Assembly: GCA_016712265.1 (NCBI GenBank)
Contig: JADJRJ010000011.1
Location: forward strand, 1 to 64,000
Source of the DNA: Gemmatimonadota bacterium
GTDB lineage: Bacteria > Gemmatimonadota > Gemmatimonadetes > Gemmatimonadales > Gemmatimonadaceae
Length of the DNA stretch: 64,000 bases
Reading direction: 5' to 3'
This document shows, piece by piece, positions 24,991-32,912 of the stretch (within the stretch, counting starts at the first letter, position 1; every line of letters starts with the position of its first letter). Position numbers and translations under genes: made by a program. Below the pieces are notes generated by a model. It searched no databases. It worked only from the letters and a program-made list of their open reading frames with translations, and was not told the origin of the DNA.

Positions 24991-25664
24991 GCCACCCCCA
25001 GCCACTTCCGGACATCCGGATCGTCGACATCCGGAAGCCGGCGACCTGCGGTTTCCGCGGCCACGGCGCGGATGGCTGCCGAGATGTCGGGGCCGCCCTG
25101 GCGCGGCTCCGGCGGCCCCTTCAGCGGGTTGTCGCGCGCCCTGGCATAGACCGGGGCCGCCATCGCGGAGACCCGTGCCTTCTCGGCCTCGGTGGCGGGG
25201 CGGTGCGGGGGCGCCGGCTTGCGTCGGGCCGCCATGTCGGCGGCTACCCGGGCCTTGATCGCCGCGCGCTTCCGCTCGCCGAGCTCCGCCACGACGCGAT
25301 CGCGGATTTCGGCGGCCTTCGGGAACCACTTGCACTCCATGCGAACCCGCTTCAGCGCGGCCTGGGCGATGTCGACGGGCGCGTCCTCCAGCGCCTCCAT
25401 CATCGCGTCCGATGCCGCCCCCTCGTCGATGCCCTTGGGCGCCGGGCGCAGTGCATCGACCGTTCGTTTCAGCTCGATCGCCAGCCACCTCGGATCGGCC
25501 GGCGCGCAATGCGCCTCGAGGAGCCGTGCATCCGCCTCGGCCGTCACCGGCGGCTCATCCTCGGCTGGGCTCCATTCGGCGTAGCGCTGCCGCAGCGAGG
25601 CCAGCGTCGAACGCATTTCGGCTGGCGGCGGCATCGTATTCGTTCGAGCGAGTTGTCCTGCCAT
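24987..25664 (-). CDS. Hypothetical protein, replication-module-like
   Basis: 225 aa. RMECKWFPKAAEIRDRVV near residue 110 resembles the 'xWFPxxxEI' helix found in phage helicase-loader or initiator-associated proteins, and the C-terminus is Ala/Arg-rich. It follows the YdaU/DUF1376 gene, a combination common in replication modules of Gram-negative phages. Its start lies inside the 3' end of that gene (110-base overlap), so a later start (MPPPAEM) is possible. Confidence 0.45.
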   Translation of the reverse strand: MAGQLARTNTMPPPAEMRSTLASLRQRYAEWSPAEDEPPVTAEADARLLEAHCAPADPRWLAIELKRTVDALRPAPKGIDEGAASDAMMEALEDAPVDIAQAALKRVRMECKWFPKAAEIRDRVVAELGERKRAAIKARVAADMAARRKPAPPHRPATEAEKARVSAMAAPVYARARDNPLKGPPEPRQGGPDISAAIRAVAAETAGRRLPDVDDPDVRKWLGVA

Positions 25665-26419
25665 GGGTCCGATCTCCGGTCGTCTGGATCGTCACGTCGG
25701 GTAGCGGTTGCAGGCGGCGCTCATGGGCCTCGATGATGGCGCGGTCGAAGTAGGCCGGGCCGTTCGGAGGCCCCTGCCCACGCCTCGAAACCATCACGGC
25801 TCGGATCGCCGGGATCACGTCGAGGTCGAGATCGAGGCCGCGTTGCAGCCATTTCGCGACGTGGACGCTGGCCGTCATCCAGCCGGCTTGCTTCGACGGG
25901 TCGGCGTCAGCGGCCTCGATGACGCGTTCGGTGGCGTCGTCCAACCGAGGTCGCGCCCGCGCCCCATCACCACCATCATCTTCTCCGTCAGGAGAATGTG
26001 GTTGTGGTTGTGGTTGCTCATGCCCGGCATGTCCGTGTGCATATGCATGTGCATGTCCGTTTGCATCTGCATCGGCCTGTGCATTACCCTTCCACCCGGC
26101 GGTTCGCCGCCTCGACGCGTTTGCGGTAGATCGCCCTCGCCTTCTCCAGCTCGGCGTCGACGCGCTTGTGACGCCACACGCCATCGCCGACCTGGAAGAA
26201 TGCCCGGATCGTCGCCCGGGACCGCCGCCACTCCGACGCCTCCATCCTGGCGATTCGACGCAGCGCGTGCTCGTCGTCCGGCAACGGCGCGCCCGTCGTC
26301 CAGTAGTGGCCGAGCAGCAGCAGATAGGCGCCGTGCTCTGCCGCCGACAGGTGGCCGGTATCCCGGAGGTAGTCGCCCCAGTAGATCGGCATGTGCGCTG
26401 ATGGGCCGCCGGACATCAC
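25555..26419 (-). CDS. YdaU/DUF1376-type protein (frameshift near 26093)
   Basis: About 287 aa if one G is removed. The first 111 codons contain PIYWGDYLRDTGHLSAAEHG, YLLLLGHYWTTGAPLPDDE and WRHKRVDAELEKARAIYRKR, the DUF1376 domain of phage replication regions. The frame stops at 26084 after RVEG. One frame over, a His/Ala/Gln/Pro low-complexity tract (26085-26000) leads to GWMTASVHVAKWLQRG and DVIPAIRAVMVSRRG, YFDRAIIEAHERRLQPLPD, the usual C-terminal region of this family. The break is at a GGG run. Confidence 0.6.
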
Positions 26420-26622
26420 TTCCCCCGCTTCACCAGCACGAGGTCGTATCCCAGCGCACCGGCCCAGGCGCGGAGCATGGCGAGGCCCGGTGTACTGGTG
26501 CCGGTCTCCCAGCGGCTGAGCGAGTTTTTCGCGACCCCGATCGCATCGGACAGGCTGTCCTGGGACCAGCGGCGCGTCGTCCTGGCGGCAATCAGCTCGG
26601 CGACCAGCGGGTCAACGGCCAT
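26416..26622 (-). CDS. XRE-family helix-turn-helix protein
   Basis: 68 aa. WSQDSLSDAIGVAKNSLSRW followed by ETGTSTPGLAML is a clear Cro/CI-type helix-turn-helix. Starts at the ATG 26622, which overlaps the stop of the next gene. Likely a regulator of phage or host genes. Confidence 0.7.
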   Translation of the reverse strand: MAVDPLVAELIAARTTRRWSQDSLSDAIGVAKNSLSRWETGTSTPGLAMLRAWAGALGYDLVLVKRGK

Positions 26623-26924
26623 CACCGCCACCACGACAGCAGCCGGGCCAACCTGGATGGCGGCATCGGTGACGGCTTTGGGAACAGTCGCCCGAGCTCG
26701 AACCCGCCTTCGTGCGCGGCGTCCCGCATGACCCCGGCACGGCGCATCGCGGCCATGGCCACCGCTCCGGCGACGGCCCATTTTCGCTGCAACCGCCGTT
26801 CGTTGGCGGTGCCTCGCCCGATCCCCAGGAGGCGCATCGCCCCGGTCGCGGTTTCCGCGCGGCCGTCCACGATCTCCCATGCGATGGTGACCAGCATCTC
26901 GGTATCGTCGATCGGCTGCGCCAT
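26622..26924 (-). CDS. Small Ala/Arg-rich hypothetical protein
   Basis: 100 aa from MAQPIDDTEMLVTIAWEIVD. The middle (LLGIGRGTANERRLQRKW) looks like a helix-turn-helix, with a basic C-terminus LARLLSWWR. Unknown. Confidence 0.45.
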   Translation of the reverse strand: MAQPIDDTEMLVTIAWEIVDGRAETATGAMRLLGIGRGTANERRLQRKWAVAGAVAMAAMRRAGVMRDAAHEGGFELGRLFPKPSPMPPSRLARLLSWWR

Positions 26925-26926
26925 GG

Positions 26927-27124
26927 TCACGTCCTCCTCGTCTGGTTCGGCCGATAGCCTCTCGGATGACTGGATCGAAGTCCGGCGCGGTAGACCTGCC
27001 GATACACGGCCTGCCGGGTGCGGTGCGGGAACAGCGCCGCGGCCTCGCGCAGCGTCATGGCGTGGCGCTCCAGCGCGGCGCGCAGGACATCCATCTCCGT
27101 CGTGCTCCATGCCATCCAGGCCAT
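26927..27124 (-). CDS. Small helix-turn-helix (SANT/GcrA-like) protein
   Basis: 65 aa. WSTTEMDVLRAALERHAMTL, then REAAALFPHRTRQAVYRQVY, resembles the first part of Myb/SANT or GcrA-like DNA-binding proteins in which a Trp-led helix is followed by a recognition helix. Start overlaps the previous stop at 27124. Confidence 0.5.
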   Translation of the reverse strand: MAWMAWSTTEMDVLRAALERHAMTLREAAALFPHRTRQAVYRQVYRAGLRSSHPRGYRPNQTRRT

Positions 27125-27747
27125 CACAGCGCCGCCCACGCCGTGGCGTTGGAGCAATAGGACATCCGATCGGAACTCGTTCGCACGGGTATCCACCGTG
27201 GCTCCGGCCGGCATGCGCGAGGGTCGTCCTCGAAGCGCGCATCCGCCGGCCAATCCTCCTCGCGCATCGTGACCCGCGGCCAGTAGTAACCGGGATCGAT
27301 CTGGGTCGGATGCGGGCCGCTCTCGTCGTCAATCTCCGGCTCGTCGATCACCACCTCGCCGCGCCACTCCGCGATCCACTCGACGACGACGCCCTTGGGC
27401 ACCTTCACCGCGTTGGAAATCCGCTCGATCGAATGACCGAGCGCGGCTTTCTCGACGACGCGGAGACGCCACGGCTCGCGTTCGTCCGGCGACAGGTCCA
27501 TGATGTTCGCGATCCACGCCCGTCCCGGTCGGCCGGGGCGAGGCTTCGGCGGGACCAGCGCGACCTTCCCGACGCGCGGTCGCTCCATGTTGAGCGCGAG
27601 TCCCGCCTTCCAGCGCATCACCAGACGACGCGCCATCCGCTCCGAACATCCGATCTGCTCGGCGATGATTGCGGGCGTGCATCCGACCTCGACGAGGGCG
27701 AGGAACTGCCGCTCGACCTCGGGCGACCAGCGGTAGGCGGATTCCAT
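27124..27747 (-). CDS. Helix-turn-helix hypothetical protein
   Basis: 207 aa. The N-terminus WSPEVERQFLALVEVGCTPA and IAEQIGCSERMARRLVMRW is a helix-turn-helix. A second helical part (GHSIERISNAVKVPKGVVVEW) may be another. The C-terminus is acidic then Pro/Arg-rich. Could be a transcription factor of the early operon. Confidence 0.5.
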   Translation of the reverse strand: MESAYRWSPEVERQFLALVEVGCTPAIIAEQIGCSERMARRLVMRWKAGLALNMERPRVGKVALVPPKPRPGRPGRAWIANIMDLSPDEREPWRLRVVEKAALGHSIERISNAVKVPKGVVVEWIAEWRGEVVIDEPEIDDESGPHPTQIDPGYYWPRVTMREEDWPADARFEDDPRACRPEPRWIPVRTSSDRMSYCSNATAWAAL

Positions 27748-27780
27748 GCTATCATGCCTCCTGGATGGGGTGGGGAAGGG

Positions 27781-28440
27781 TCATGCGGCATCCCCGAGAA
27801 GGGATGGCTGGATGGACTTGGGCTCTACGGGCGCGGCGTCCCGGAACAGATCGCGCTGGCGGTAGGCGTCGTCGATCCGGCGGCAGGCGATGTCGAAGTA
27901 GCCGGGGTCGATCTCGATGCCGATGAACTTCCGGCCCAACTTCGCGCAGGCGACACCCGTGGTGCCGGAGCCCATGAAGGGGTCGAGGATGGTGCCTTCC
28001 GCTCGCTTCACAAGATCAGACATCAACCCGACATGCTTTTCAGTCGGGTGGCCACTTGCCTCAATGCCCGTCAAGCCCGGCGCAATGACGCAATATGGCA
28101 ACACCCGACTTGCTCGCTTCTGCCCATCCGCTCGAAACTCAAAGATCGGCTCGTAGTTGTCTGGCCGATTCGTATTGGTGCGATACCAAACGTGGACAGC
28201 GACCAGCGGCAGCGGAACAGGAGGCGCTTCGACTTCAGTCCAGAATACTTGCCAGTGAGCGCATGGCAGAGAAGCGCAGAATCTCCGTGCCCGCGCGATG
28301 CCATCCACAAAATGACCGGCGTTGTTCGGATACGGCGGGTCCGTCACCACCGCATCCACCTTCCCGAGCGTCGGGAGGATTTCGAGGCAGTCGCCCAGAT
28401 GCAGGGTGGCGTCCCCGATGCGCTCGACCCGCCTGGTCAT
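27781..28440 (-). CDS. DNA N6-adenine/N4-cytosine methyltransferase, copy A
   Basis: 219 aa. Motif IV DPPY (34-37) comes before motif I DPFMGSG (153-159), the beta-class order. Ends in SIQPSLLGDAA. The N-terminal ~37 and C-terminal ~70 residues are nearly identical to those of copy B (28652-29374), but the central 110 residues are unrelated. No restriction partner is seen, so it likely protects phage DNA. Confidence 0.8.
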   Translation of the reverse strand: MTRRVERIGDATLHLGDCLEILPTLGKVDAVVTDPPYPNNAGHFVDGIARARRFCASLPCAHWQVFWTEVEAPPVPLPLVAVHVWYRTNTNRPDNYEPIFEFRADGQKRASRVLPYCVIAPGLTGIEASGHPTEKHVGLMSDLVKRAEGTILDPFMGSGTTGVACAKLGRKFIGIEIDPGYFDIACRRIDDAYRQRDLFRDAAPVEPKSIQPSLLGDAA

Positions 28441-28655
28441 GCGGCCCCCTTGATGGCATTGAACATCCGCCGCACCGCGTAGCTGCGGACCAGCGAAACG
28501 ACGGTGAATGCCGCGCCGATCAGCAGGTTGTCGGAGAGCGGCAGGTGAACCCCGAAGGCGGGGAAGATGGCGATCTGGGCGAGGACGGCGATGCCGTAGC
28601 CGATGGCGACATTGGCGACCGCCTCGACTGCGGACATGCGGCGGGTCTGGCTCAT
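28437..28655 (-). CDS. Small membrane protein (DUF7220-like)
   Basis: 72 aa. SAVEAVANVAIGYGIAVLAQ, IFPAFGVHLPLSDNLLIG and AAFTVVSLVRSYAVRRMFN make two membrane spans with a conserved loop, a pattern I know from small phage membrane proteins. It lies between the two methyltransferase copies with 4-base overlaps on both sides. Function unknown. Confidence 0.6.
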   Translation of the reverse strand: MSQTRRMSAVEAVANVAIGYGIAVLAQIAIFPAFGVHLPLSDNLLIGAAFTVVSLVRSYAVRRMFNAIKGAA

Positions 28656-29374
28656 TCCGCGTCCCCGAGCAGGGTAGTCTGGACGGGCTTTGGAATGGGA
28701 GCGGCGTCGCGGAATAGGTCGCGCTGGCGGTAGGCGTCCTCGATCCGCAGGCAGGCTATGTCGAAGTATCCGGGGTCGATCTCGATGCCGATGAACTTCC
28801 GGCCCAACTTCGCGCAAGCAACGCCCGTGGTGCCGGAGCCCATGAAGGGGTCGAGGATGGTGTCTTCTGGTAGGCTTGCAATGTTCACAAGCCGTTCCAT
28901 CCACTCAATTGGCTTAGCGGTAGGGTGCCCGTAGTCGCTTGGCATTGGCTTGGCGTCGCTGAAGGATGTTGGCCACATTCCGGGGCGCTTCGGGCGGTTG
29001 CCGTAGTATAAGATCGGATGAGAACAGCAGAATCCCCAGCGACCTAGCCCCACACCACCAGGGACGAAGAAAACTCCCATGTCACGCCACTCAGGATACT
29101 TTGAAAGTATGCGAGTGCCCGGCGTTACAACACCTCGCTCCGCTATCGCCAGCGCCGATTCAACACGCTGGATGATGTACGCAGGATCATCGTCCGGGAA
29201 CGAGGCATAGCCGCCGCGGTTCTTGCGCCCGTCGTTCTCTGTTTTGCCGACGAACCCGACCCCATACGGCGGGTCCGTCACCACCGCATCCACCTTCCCG
29301 AGTGTCGGGAGGATTTCCAAGCAGTCGCCCAGATGCAGCGTCGCATCGCCGATGTGCTCGACCCGGTTTGCCAT
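28652..29374 (-). CDS. DNA N6-adenine/N4-cytosine methyltransferase, copy B
   Basis: 240 aa from the ATG at 29374 (a longer frame has an Arg-rich lead). DPPY at 34-37 and DPFMGSG near 175 show the beta-class order. The centre (SFPDDDPAYIIQRVESALAI, PEWRDMGVFFVPGG, HPTAKPIEWMERLV) differs from copy A. The shared ends are almost identical at DNA level, so the pair arose by duplication followed by exchange of the middle, target-reading part. Confidence 0.8.
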   Translation of the reverse strand: MANRVEHIGDATLHLGDCLEILPTLGKVDAVVTDPPYGVGFVGKTENDGRKNRGGYASFPDDDPAYIIQRVESALAIAERGVVTPGTRILSKYPEWRDMGVFFVPGGVGLGRWGFCCSHPILYYGNRPKRPGMWPTSFSDAKPMPSDYGHPTAKPIEWMERLVNIASLPEDTILDPFMGSGTTGVACAKLGRKFIGIEIDPGYFDIACLRIEDAYRQRDLFRDAAPIPKPVQTTLLGDAE

Positions 29375-29508
29375 CACACGCCCCCCGCGAGTATCCCGAT
29401 GATGGCGGCGACGAGCATCCCGGCGCCGAGCACGACGCACCAGGCGCAGCCCTGCGCGTAGCCGTCGGCCGCGCGGGGCGGCGGGTCGAGCATGATGCGG
29501 TCGTTCAT
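29374..29508 (-). CDS. Small membrane protein
   Basis: 44 aa. A polar start (MNDRIMLDPPPRAADGYAQG) is followed by one hydrophobic span WCVVLGAGMLVAAIIGILAG. Overlaps the methyltransferase start at 29374. Unknown. Confidence 0.45.
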   Translation of the reverse strand: MNDRIMLDPPPRAADGYAQGCAWCVVLGAGMLVAAIIGILAGGV

Positions 29509-29510
29509 GT

Positions 29511-29675
29511 TCACTTCCCTGCCCGGAGTGCGATGTGCTTGGCCTCCCGCAGTGCCGCGAGCCGTTGCAGCCGCTTCCCGTGCGGGGCGCGGATGTAGGC
29601 GGCGCGGCGGGTCTCGACCTCGCGCAGCTCGGGCGCGGTCAGGAGGTCTGGGTGGATACGGCGGCGGGGCTTCAT
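29511..29675 (-). CDS. Small basic hypothetical protein
   Basis: 54 aa, MKPRRRIHPDLLTAPELREV then RLQRLAALREAKHIALRAGK; helical and basic. The start overlaps the cytosine methyltransferase stop (ATGA at 29672-29675). Unknown. Confidence 0.45.
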   Translation of the reverse strand: MKPRRRIHPDLLTAPELREVETRRAAYIRAPHGKRLQRLAALREAKHIALRAGK

Positions 29676-30550
29676 GCGGCGCTCGCGATCTGTAGCGCAT
29701 CGACCTGGCGGATGCGGTCGAGCAGCCAAGACAGCACAGGGACGGCCATGCTGTTTCCGATGGCCTTGTATCGAGGCCCGTCCGCCGCCGGCTTGCCGCG
29801 ATAGAGGATGTCGGTCCAGCCGTCGGGAAAGCCCTGTAGGCGTTCCGCCTCAACAGGCATCAGCCTCCTGACGGCGGTCGGTGATGCGCTTTGATGTGGC
29901 AAGATCGGCAAATTCTCGGCGGTGTCGGCGTCGTTCCGGTATCCGCTGCCGCGCGCAGAGCCCGCAGCAAGGGGGCGGGCAAGGTCTTCCCGCGCCTCTC
30001 GGCCCGGCGCAGGATTCCTTGACAGGCTCGCTCGCTCAAAAAGTACCGCTGCGGCACGTCGCCAGTCTCCAAGACATCCGACAACGAAGACGCGACGCCG
30101 GCGCTGGGGAACTCCGAAGTGCTGAGCGTCAAGAACTCGGTAGGCGACCCCATACCCGAGTTCGCCCATGAGCCCGAGGACGGTTCCAAATGTCCGCCCT
30201 CCGTCGATCGACAGGACGCCGGGGACGTTCTCCCAAACCATCCATCGGGAGCGAACTCGGCCAAGAGCCGCAAGGCCGACGAGGGTGAGGTCGCCACGCG
30301 GATCGTCCAATCCCGCTCGGCGTCCGGCGACGCTGAACGCCTGGCAGGGGGAGCCCCAGACAACAACGTCAACTGGCTCGACCGCATCCCACTCCACCTT
30401 CGTCACGTCGCCGAGATTGCGAACTCCGGGAAACCGTGTGGCGTGAACGGCGGACGGGAACAGGTCGATCTCCGAACACCAGCGCCAGTCGATCCACGGC
30501 GCCGCGCACTCCGGGGCGCCGATGCCGCTGAACATCGTGCCGCCCTTCAT
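29672..30550 (-). CDS. DNA (cytosine-5) methyltransferase
   Basis: 292 aa from MKGGTMFSGIGAPE at 30550. Motifs: FSGIGA (7-12), GSPCQAF with the catalytic Cys69, WENVP (106-110), GVPQRRRRVFVVG (~147-158), and near the end YKAIGNSMAVPV. Complete and of normal, slightly short length. The third methyltransferase of this operon; without a nuclease partner it probably blocks host restriction or alters host gene expression. Confidence 0.85.
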   Translation of the reverse strand: MKGGTMFSGIGAPECAAPWIDWRWCSEIDLFPSAVHATRFPGVRNLGDVTKVEWDAVEPVDVVVWGSPCQAFSVAGRRAGLDDPRGDLTLVGLAALGRVRSRWMVWENVPGVLSIDGGRTFGTVLGLMGELGYGVAYRVLDAQHFGVPQRRRRVFVVGCLGDWRRAAAVLFERASLSRNPAPGREAREDLARPLAAGSARGSGYRNDADTAENLPILPHQSASPTAVRRLMPVEAERLQGFPDGWTDILYRGKPAADGPRYKAIGNSMAVPVLSWLLDRIRQVDALQIASAA

Positions 30551-30912
30551 GCGGCGGCCCTCGCCTCGCGGGTCGGAATGCCGAACGCCCGCAAGCAGGT
30601 CGCGACATCGTCGAGGGAACGTGCCAGCAGAACCGGAGGACACCCGCACTGGGCGAGACGGCCGGCCGCAGCGTTCTGCGCGTCGCTGGGCTTGCCCTTG
30701 CCTGCCTTGAGCTCGATCCAATGGGCCCGCCCCTGCCAGACGATGCAGAGATCGGGGATGCCCGGTCGGACTCCCATCGCCTTGAGGATGCCGCCCTCGG
30801 CCGTGGTCCTGGCACCGCCATTCGGGACGTGAAACGCCCATGCCTCGGCCGGTAGCACGGCGTCGAGGTACTGGATCGCGGCGCGGTGCAGCGCCTGCTC
30901 CGGGCGGCGCAC
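30547..30912 (-). CDS. VRR-NUC domain nuclease
   Basis: 121 aa from a GTG at 30912 (VRRPEQALHRAAIQYLDAV). AFHVPNGGARTTAEGGILKA, GVRPGIPDLCIVWQGRAHW and IELKAGKGKPSDAQ give the PD-(D/E)xK core (D of PD, E-x-K of ELK) of VRR-NUC nucleases. ATGA overlap with the methyltransferase. Probably acts on branched or flap DNA in replication or repair. Confidence 0.75.
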   Translation of the reverse strand: MRRPEQALHRAAIQYLDAVLPAEAWAFHVPNGGARTTAEGGILKAMGVRPGIPDLCIVWQGRAHWIELKAGKGKPSDAQNAAAGRLAQCGCPPVLLARSLDDVATCLRAFGIPTREARAAA

Positions 30913-30917
30913 GGCGC

Positions 30918-31187
30918 TCAGCCCTCGATGTCCGGCGCCATGCCTAGCGCCCGCTTGTAGACCTCCAGAAGCTCTTCCTGCTCGTGCAGATCGGCCTCGT
31001 CCATGCCGCGAATGCGGAGGATTTGGCGCATGATCTTGGTGTCGAACCCGGCCGACTTGGCCTCGGCGAACACCTCCTTCATGTCCTCGGACAGGGCCCT
31101 CTTCTCCTCGGACAGACGTTCCAGGCGATCGATGAACGAGCGGAGTTGGTCGGCGGTGACGCCGGCTGTGGCGGGGATGTCGGTCAT
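30918..31187 (-). CDS. GapR-like (DUF2312) nucleoid protein
   Basis: 89 aa. DQLRSFIDRLERLSEEKRAL, SEDMKEVFAEAKSAGFDTKI and MRQILRIRGMD match the full GapR/DUF2312 family, which clamps overtwisted DNA in Caulobacter and relatives. Length is normal. It marks an alphaproteobacterial host. The phage copy may help transcription or replication of phage DNA, or interfere with the host protein. Confidence 0.8.
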   Translation of the reverse strand: MTDIPATAGVTADQLRSFIDRLERLSEEKRALSEDMKEVFAEAKSAGFDTKIMRQILRIRGMDEADLHEQEELLEVYKRALGMAPDIEG

Positions 31188-31474
31188 GCCGACGCTTCCG
31201 CGGGGACGGCGGCGCCATTGAGACGCTTGGCCTCGCGGGTCGCCCGCATCTTGGCGGCACGCGCGAGATACCGAGACCGATAGTCTGGATCGTTCGCGAA
31301 CTTCTCCTTCAGAGCTGCGCTAATGCCGGGGCGCACAGCCGGCTTACGCTCGTCTGATGCCTCGTGGACGATGCCGATTGCCTTGAGGCCCGCATGCACC
31401 TCCGCCAGCTCTGCCGACAGGCGCCGTTCTTCGGCAAGCAGTTGGTCGCGCAGCTTCGCGATATGCTTGTTCAC
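31184..31474 (-). CDS. Coiled-coil hypothetical protein
   Basis: 96 aa from a GTG at 31474, which is preceded by GGAGGG at good distance; a longer ATG frame upstream has no such site. KLRDQLLAEERRLSAELAEV is a coiled coil, followed by PGISAALKEKFANDPDYRSR and a basic end. Overlaps GapR-like gene by 4 bases. Unknown. Confidence 0.5.
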   Translation of the reverse strand: MNKHIAKLRDQLLAEERRLSAELAEVHAGLKAIGIVHEASDERKPAVRPGISAALKEKFANDPDYRSRYLARAAKMRATREAKRLNGAAVPAEASA

Positions 31475-32201
31475 GTCGCACCCTCCGTCATAAGGGGATG
31501 CCGCTGGGCTCGCCGCGACCGGCTCATTCCGGTGCTGACGCGAGGCTGATACGGGGCGCGACCAGCAACTCCGACCTTTCCGCCATGCGATCCCGTGCCG
31601 ATGTGCTGCGGCACGACAGCCGACGCTCGGAGGACGGTTGGTGTGTGCCCGGCCGGTTCCCGGCGGCCGTGGGAGGTGCGCCGGCTGAAGGGCGCGTGGA
31701 AAAGAGCGCCGGCCTTCCACCGGCTCGGCCCACTTGACAGCAGGGCTCGCCCCTCGAAGCGGTTGGGTGCTGTTGGCCAGCCCCGTTCGCGCGGCCCAGT
31801 TGGGCCTGCCCCGGAGTGCTGGCGCCGCCGATGCCGGGTCAGATCAGGGTCAGAGAGACGTTCAGGACGTACGAGTTCGGTTTCATGCCGATCTCCATCG
31901 TTCGGGTTGCGGGAGGTGCCCGGGAAGCGCGACGGCCTCCGCCCGGGCTCGGAGTGGAAACTCCCGCGATTCGGGGAGTCGTCGCGCATCTCAGTCAAGC
32001 CGCGGCGGGAGCGCCCGGCTTGCGTCATCTGAAGATCGTCGCTGCCAGCCATCCGCTCTTCTGCGTGGCTACGATGCACCGGCCGAATGCCGGGGGCGGG
32101 TCCACGCACCCCTCTACGGGGAAGAGAGACGGCATGTTTGAACCCATGCCGGCCGGCGGGAGCATGGGCGGAGGTATCCCGCCCGTATGCGAGGGAGGGG
32201 G
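31475..32201 (-). other. Long stretch with no convincing gene
   Basis: About 727 bases. All frames yield Arg/Pro/Ser/Gly/His-rich translations typical of wrong frames. Minor possibilities on the minus strand: a 39-codon frame from 32147 (MGSNMPSLFPVEG), whose stop overlaps a 186-codon frame ending at 31471 at the next start, and a 15-codon frame (MKPNSYVLNVSLTLI) with a GGAG site. ACTCCC-8-GGGAGT (near 31961-31980) is a small inverted repeat. This is unusual in an otherwise fully packed operon; it may be an origin, a regulatory RNA or a decayed gene. Confidence 0.5.
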
Positions 32202-32348
32202 TCACGGCCGGGTTTCCGCCCAGGCCCACATGATGGCGGCGCTGATAGCCAACGCTTCCGAGGACAAGCCCAGAAAGCGATGCATGATGAACAGCCAGCC
32301 CACGGCGGCGCCGGCAGCCAGCACAAACCTGAGCAGCCGCCACCCCAT
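32202..32348 (-). CDS. Small two-span membrane protein
   Basis: 48 aa: MGWRLLRFVLAAGAAVGWLF then GLSSEALAISAAIMWAWAE. The start overlaps the next stop (TGATG at 32348). First of three consecutive tiny membrane genes. Confidence 0.5.
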   Translation of the reverse strand: MGWRLLRFVLAAGAAVGWLFIMHRFLGLSSEALAISAAIMWAWAETRP

Positions 32349-32458
32349 CACCGCACCCCCGCCCGTTGCAGGTTGCTGCCGAGGCGCAGAAGGAAGGCGG
32401 CGCCGATGACACCCATCAGGGCGAAGGGAGCGGAGAGGATCAGGAGGGCGGGGATCAT
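32348..32458 (-). CDS. Tiny membrane protein
   Basis: 36 aa: MIPALLILSAPFALMGVIGA then AFLLRLGSNLQRAGVR. One membrane span. Overlaps both neighbours by 1-4 bases, which supports real translation. Confidence 0.45.
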   Translation of the reverse strand: MIPALLILSAPFALMGVIGAAFLLRLGSNLQRAGVR

Positions 32459-32673
32459 CCCCACGCTCCCAGCCAGACGCCTACGCCGTGAATGATGCCG
32501 ATCGGCGGAGCAATCGCGCCCGCGATCAGGAACCCCCAGGCTTGCGTGGTGAAGCAGGTGTAGAGGTGCTGAATCCATGCCGCCAACGCGCCGCCCACGA
32601 GGGCCAGCATGCAACACCCGCCCACGATGGCCTGAGCGCGCCTCCTCGCTCGCATCGTCCACCTCGCCATCAC
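32455..32673 (-). CDS. Small membrane protein
   Basis: 72 aa. A basic start (MMARWTMRARRRAQ) then two hydrophobic segments IVGGCCMLALVGGALAAW and AWGFLIAGAIAPPIGIIHGV. ATGA overlaps on both sides. Unknown. Confidence 0.5.
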   Translation of the reverse strand: MMARWTMRARRRAQAIVGGCCMLALVGGALAAWIQHLYTCFTTQAWGFLIAGAIAPPIGIIHGVGVWLGAWG

Positions 32674-32912
32674 TCCCCTCCCCCGATCCCGTCGTCCGCC
32701 ATGCCGTTCCTGATCCGGGCGAGCTCGTCGCCGAGGCAGGCCGCCGCGGCCAGCGTGTCGATCCGGTGCTCCAGCACCGCGATCCGCTGGGCATCGGCAT
32801 ACCGCTCGTGGCGCAGCGTCTCGATCTCGGCTCGGAGATCGGCGAGCTCCGTGCCGAGCGAGCGGGTCTGCTCCAGGGCGAGCGTCGCGTCGAGGGGGCC
32901 GGGGATGGCCAT
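32670..32912 (-). CDS. Small coiled-coil protein
   Basis: 80 aa from MAIPGPLDATLALEQ at 32912. SLGTELADLRAEIETLRHER and IAVLEHRIDTLAAAA form a coiled coil with a leucine every seventh residue. Longer in-frame text upstream lacks a start signal. Unknown. Confidence 0.5.
   Translation of the reverse strand: MAIPGPLDATLALEQTRSLGTELADLRAEIETLRHERYADAQRIAVLEHRIDTLAAAACLGDELARIRNGMADDGIGGGE

Noticed and set aside
25708..28482. 924-codon plus-strand open frame
   Set aside because: Antisense to several real minus-strand genes (YdaU type, helix-turn-helix proteins, methyltransferase); its translation is Arg/Pro/Ser/His-rich with no motif, the usual shadow in GC-rich DNA.
31471..32031. 186-codon minus-strand frame with ATGA/GTGA overlaps at both ends
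   Set aside because: The overlaps are attractive, but the protein is Arg/Pro/Ser/Gly/His-rich with no order; reported only as part of the unexplained gap.
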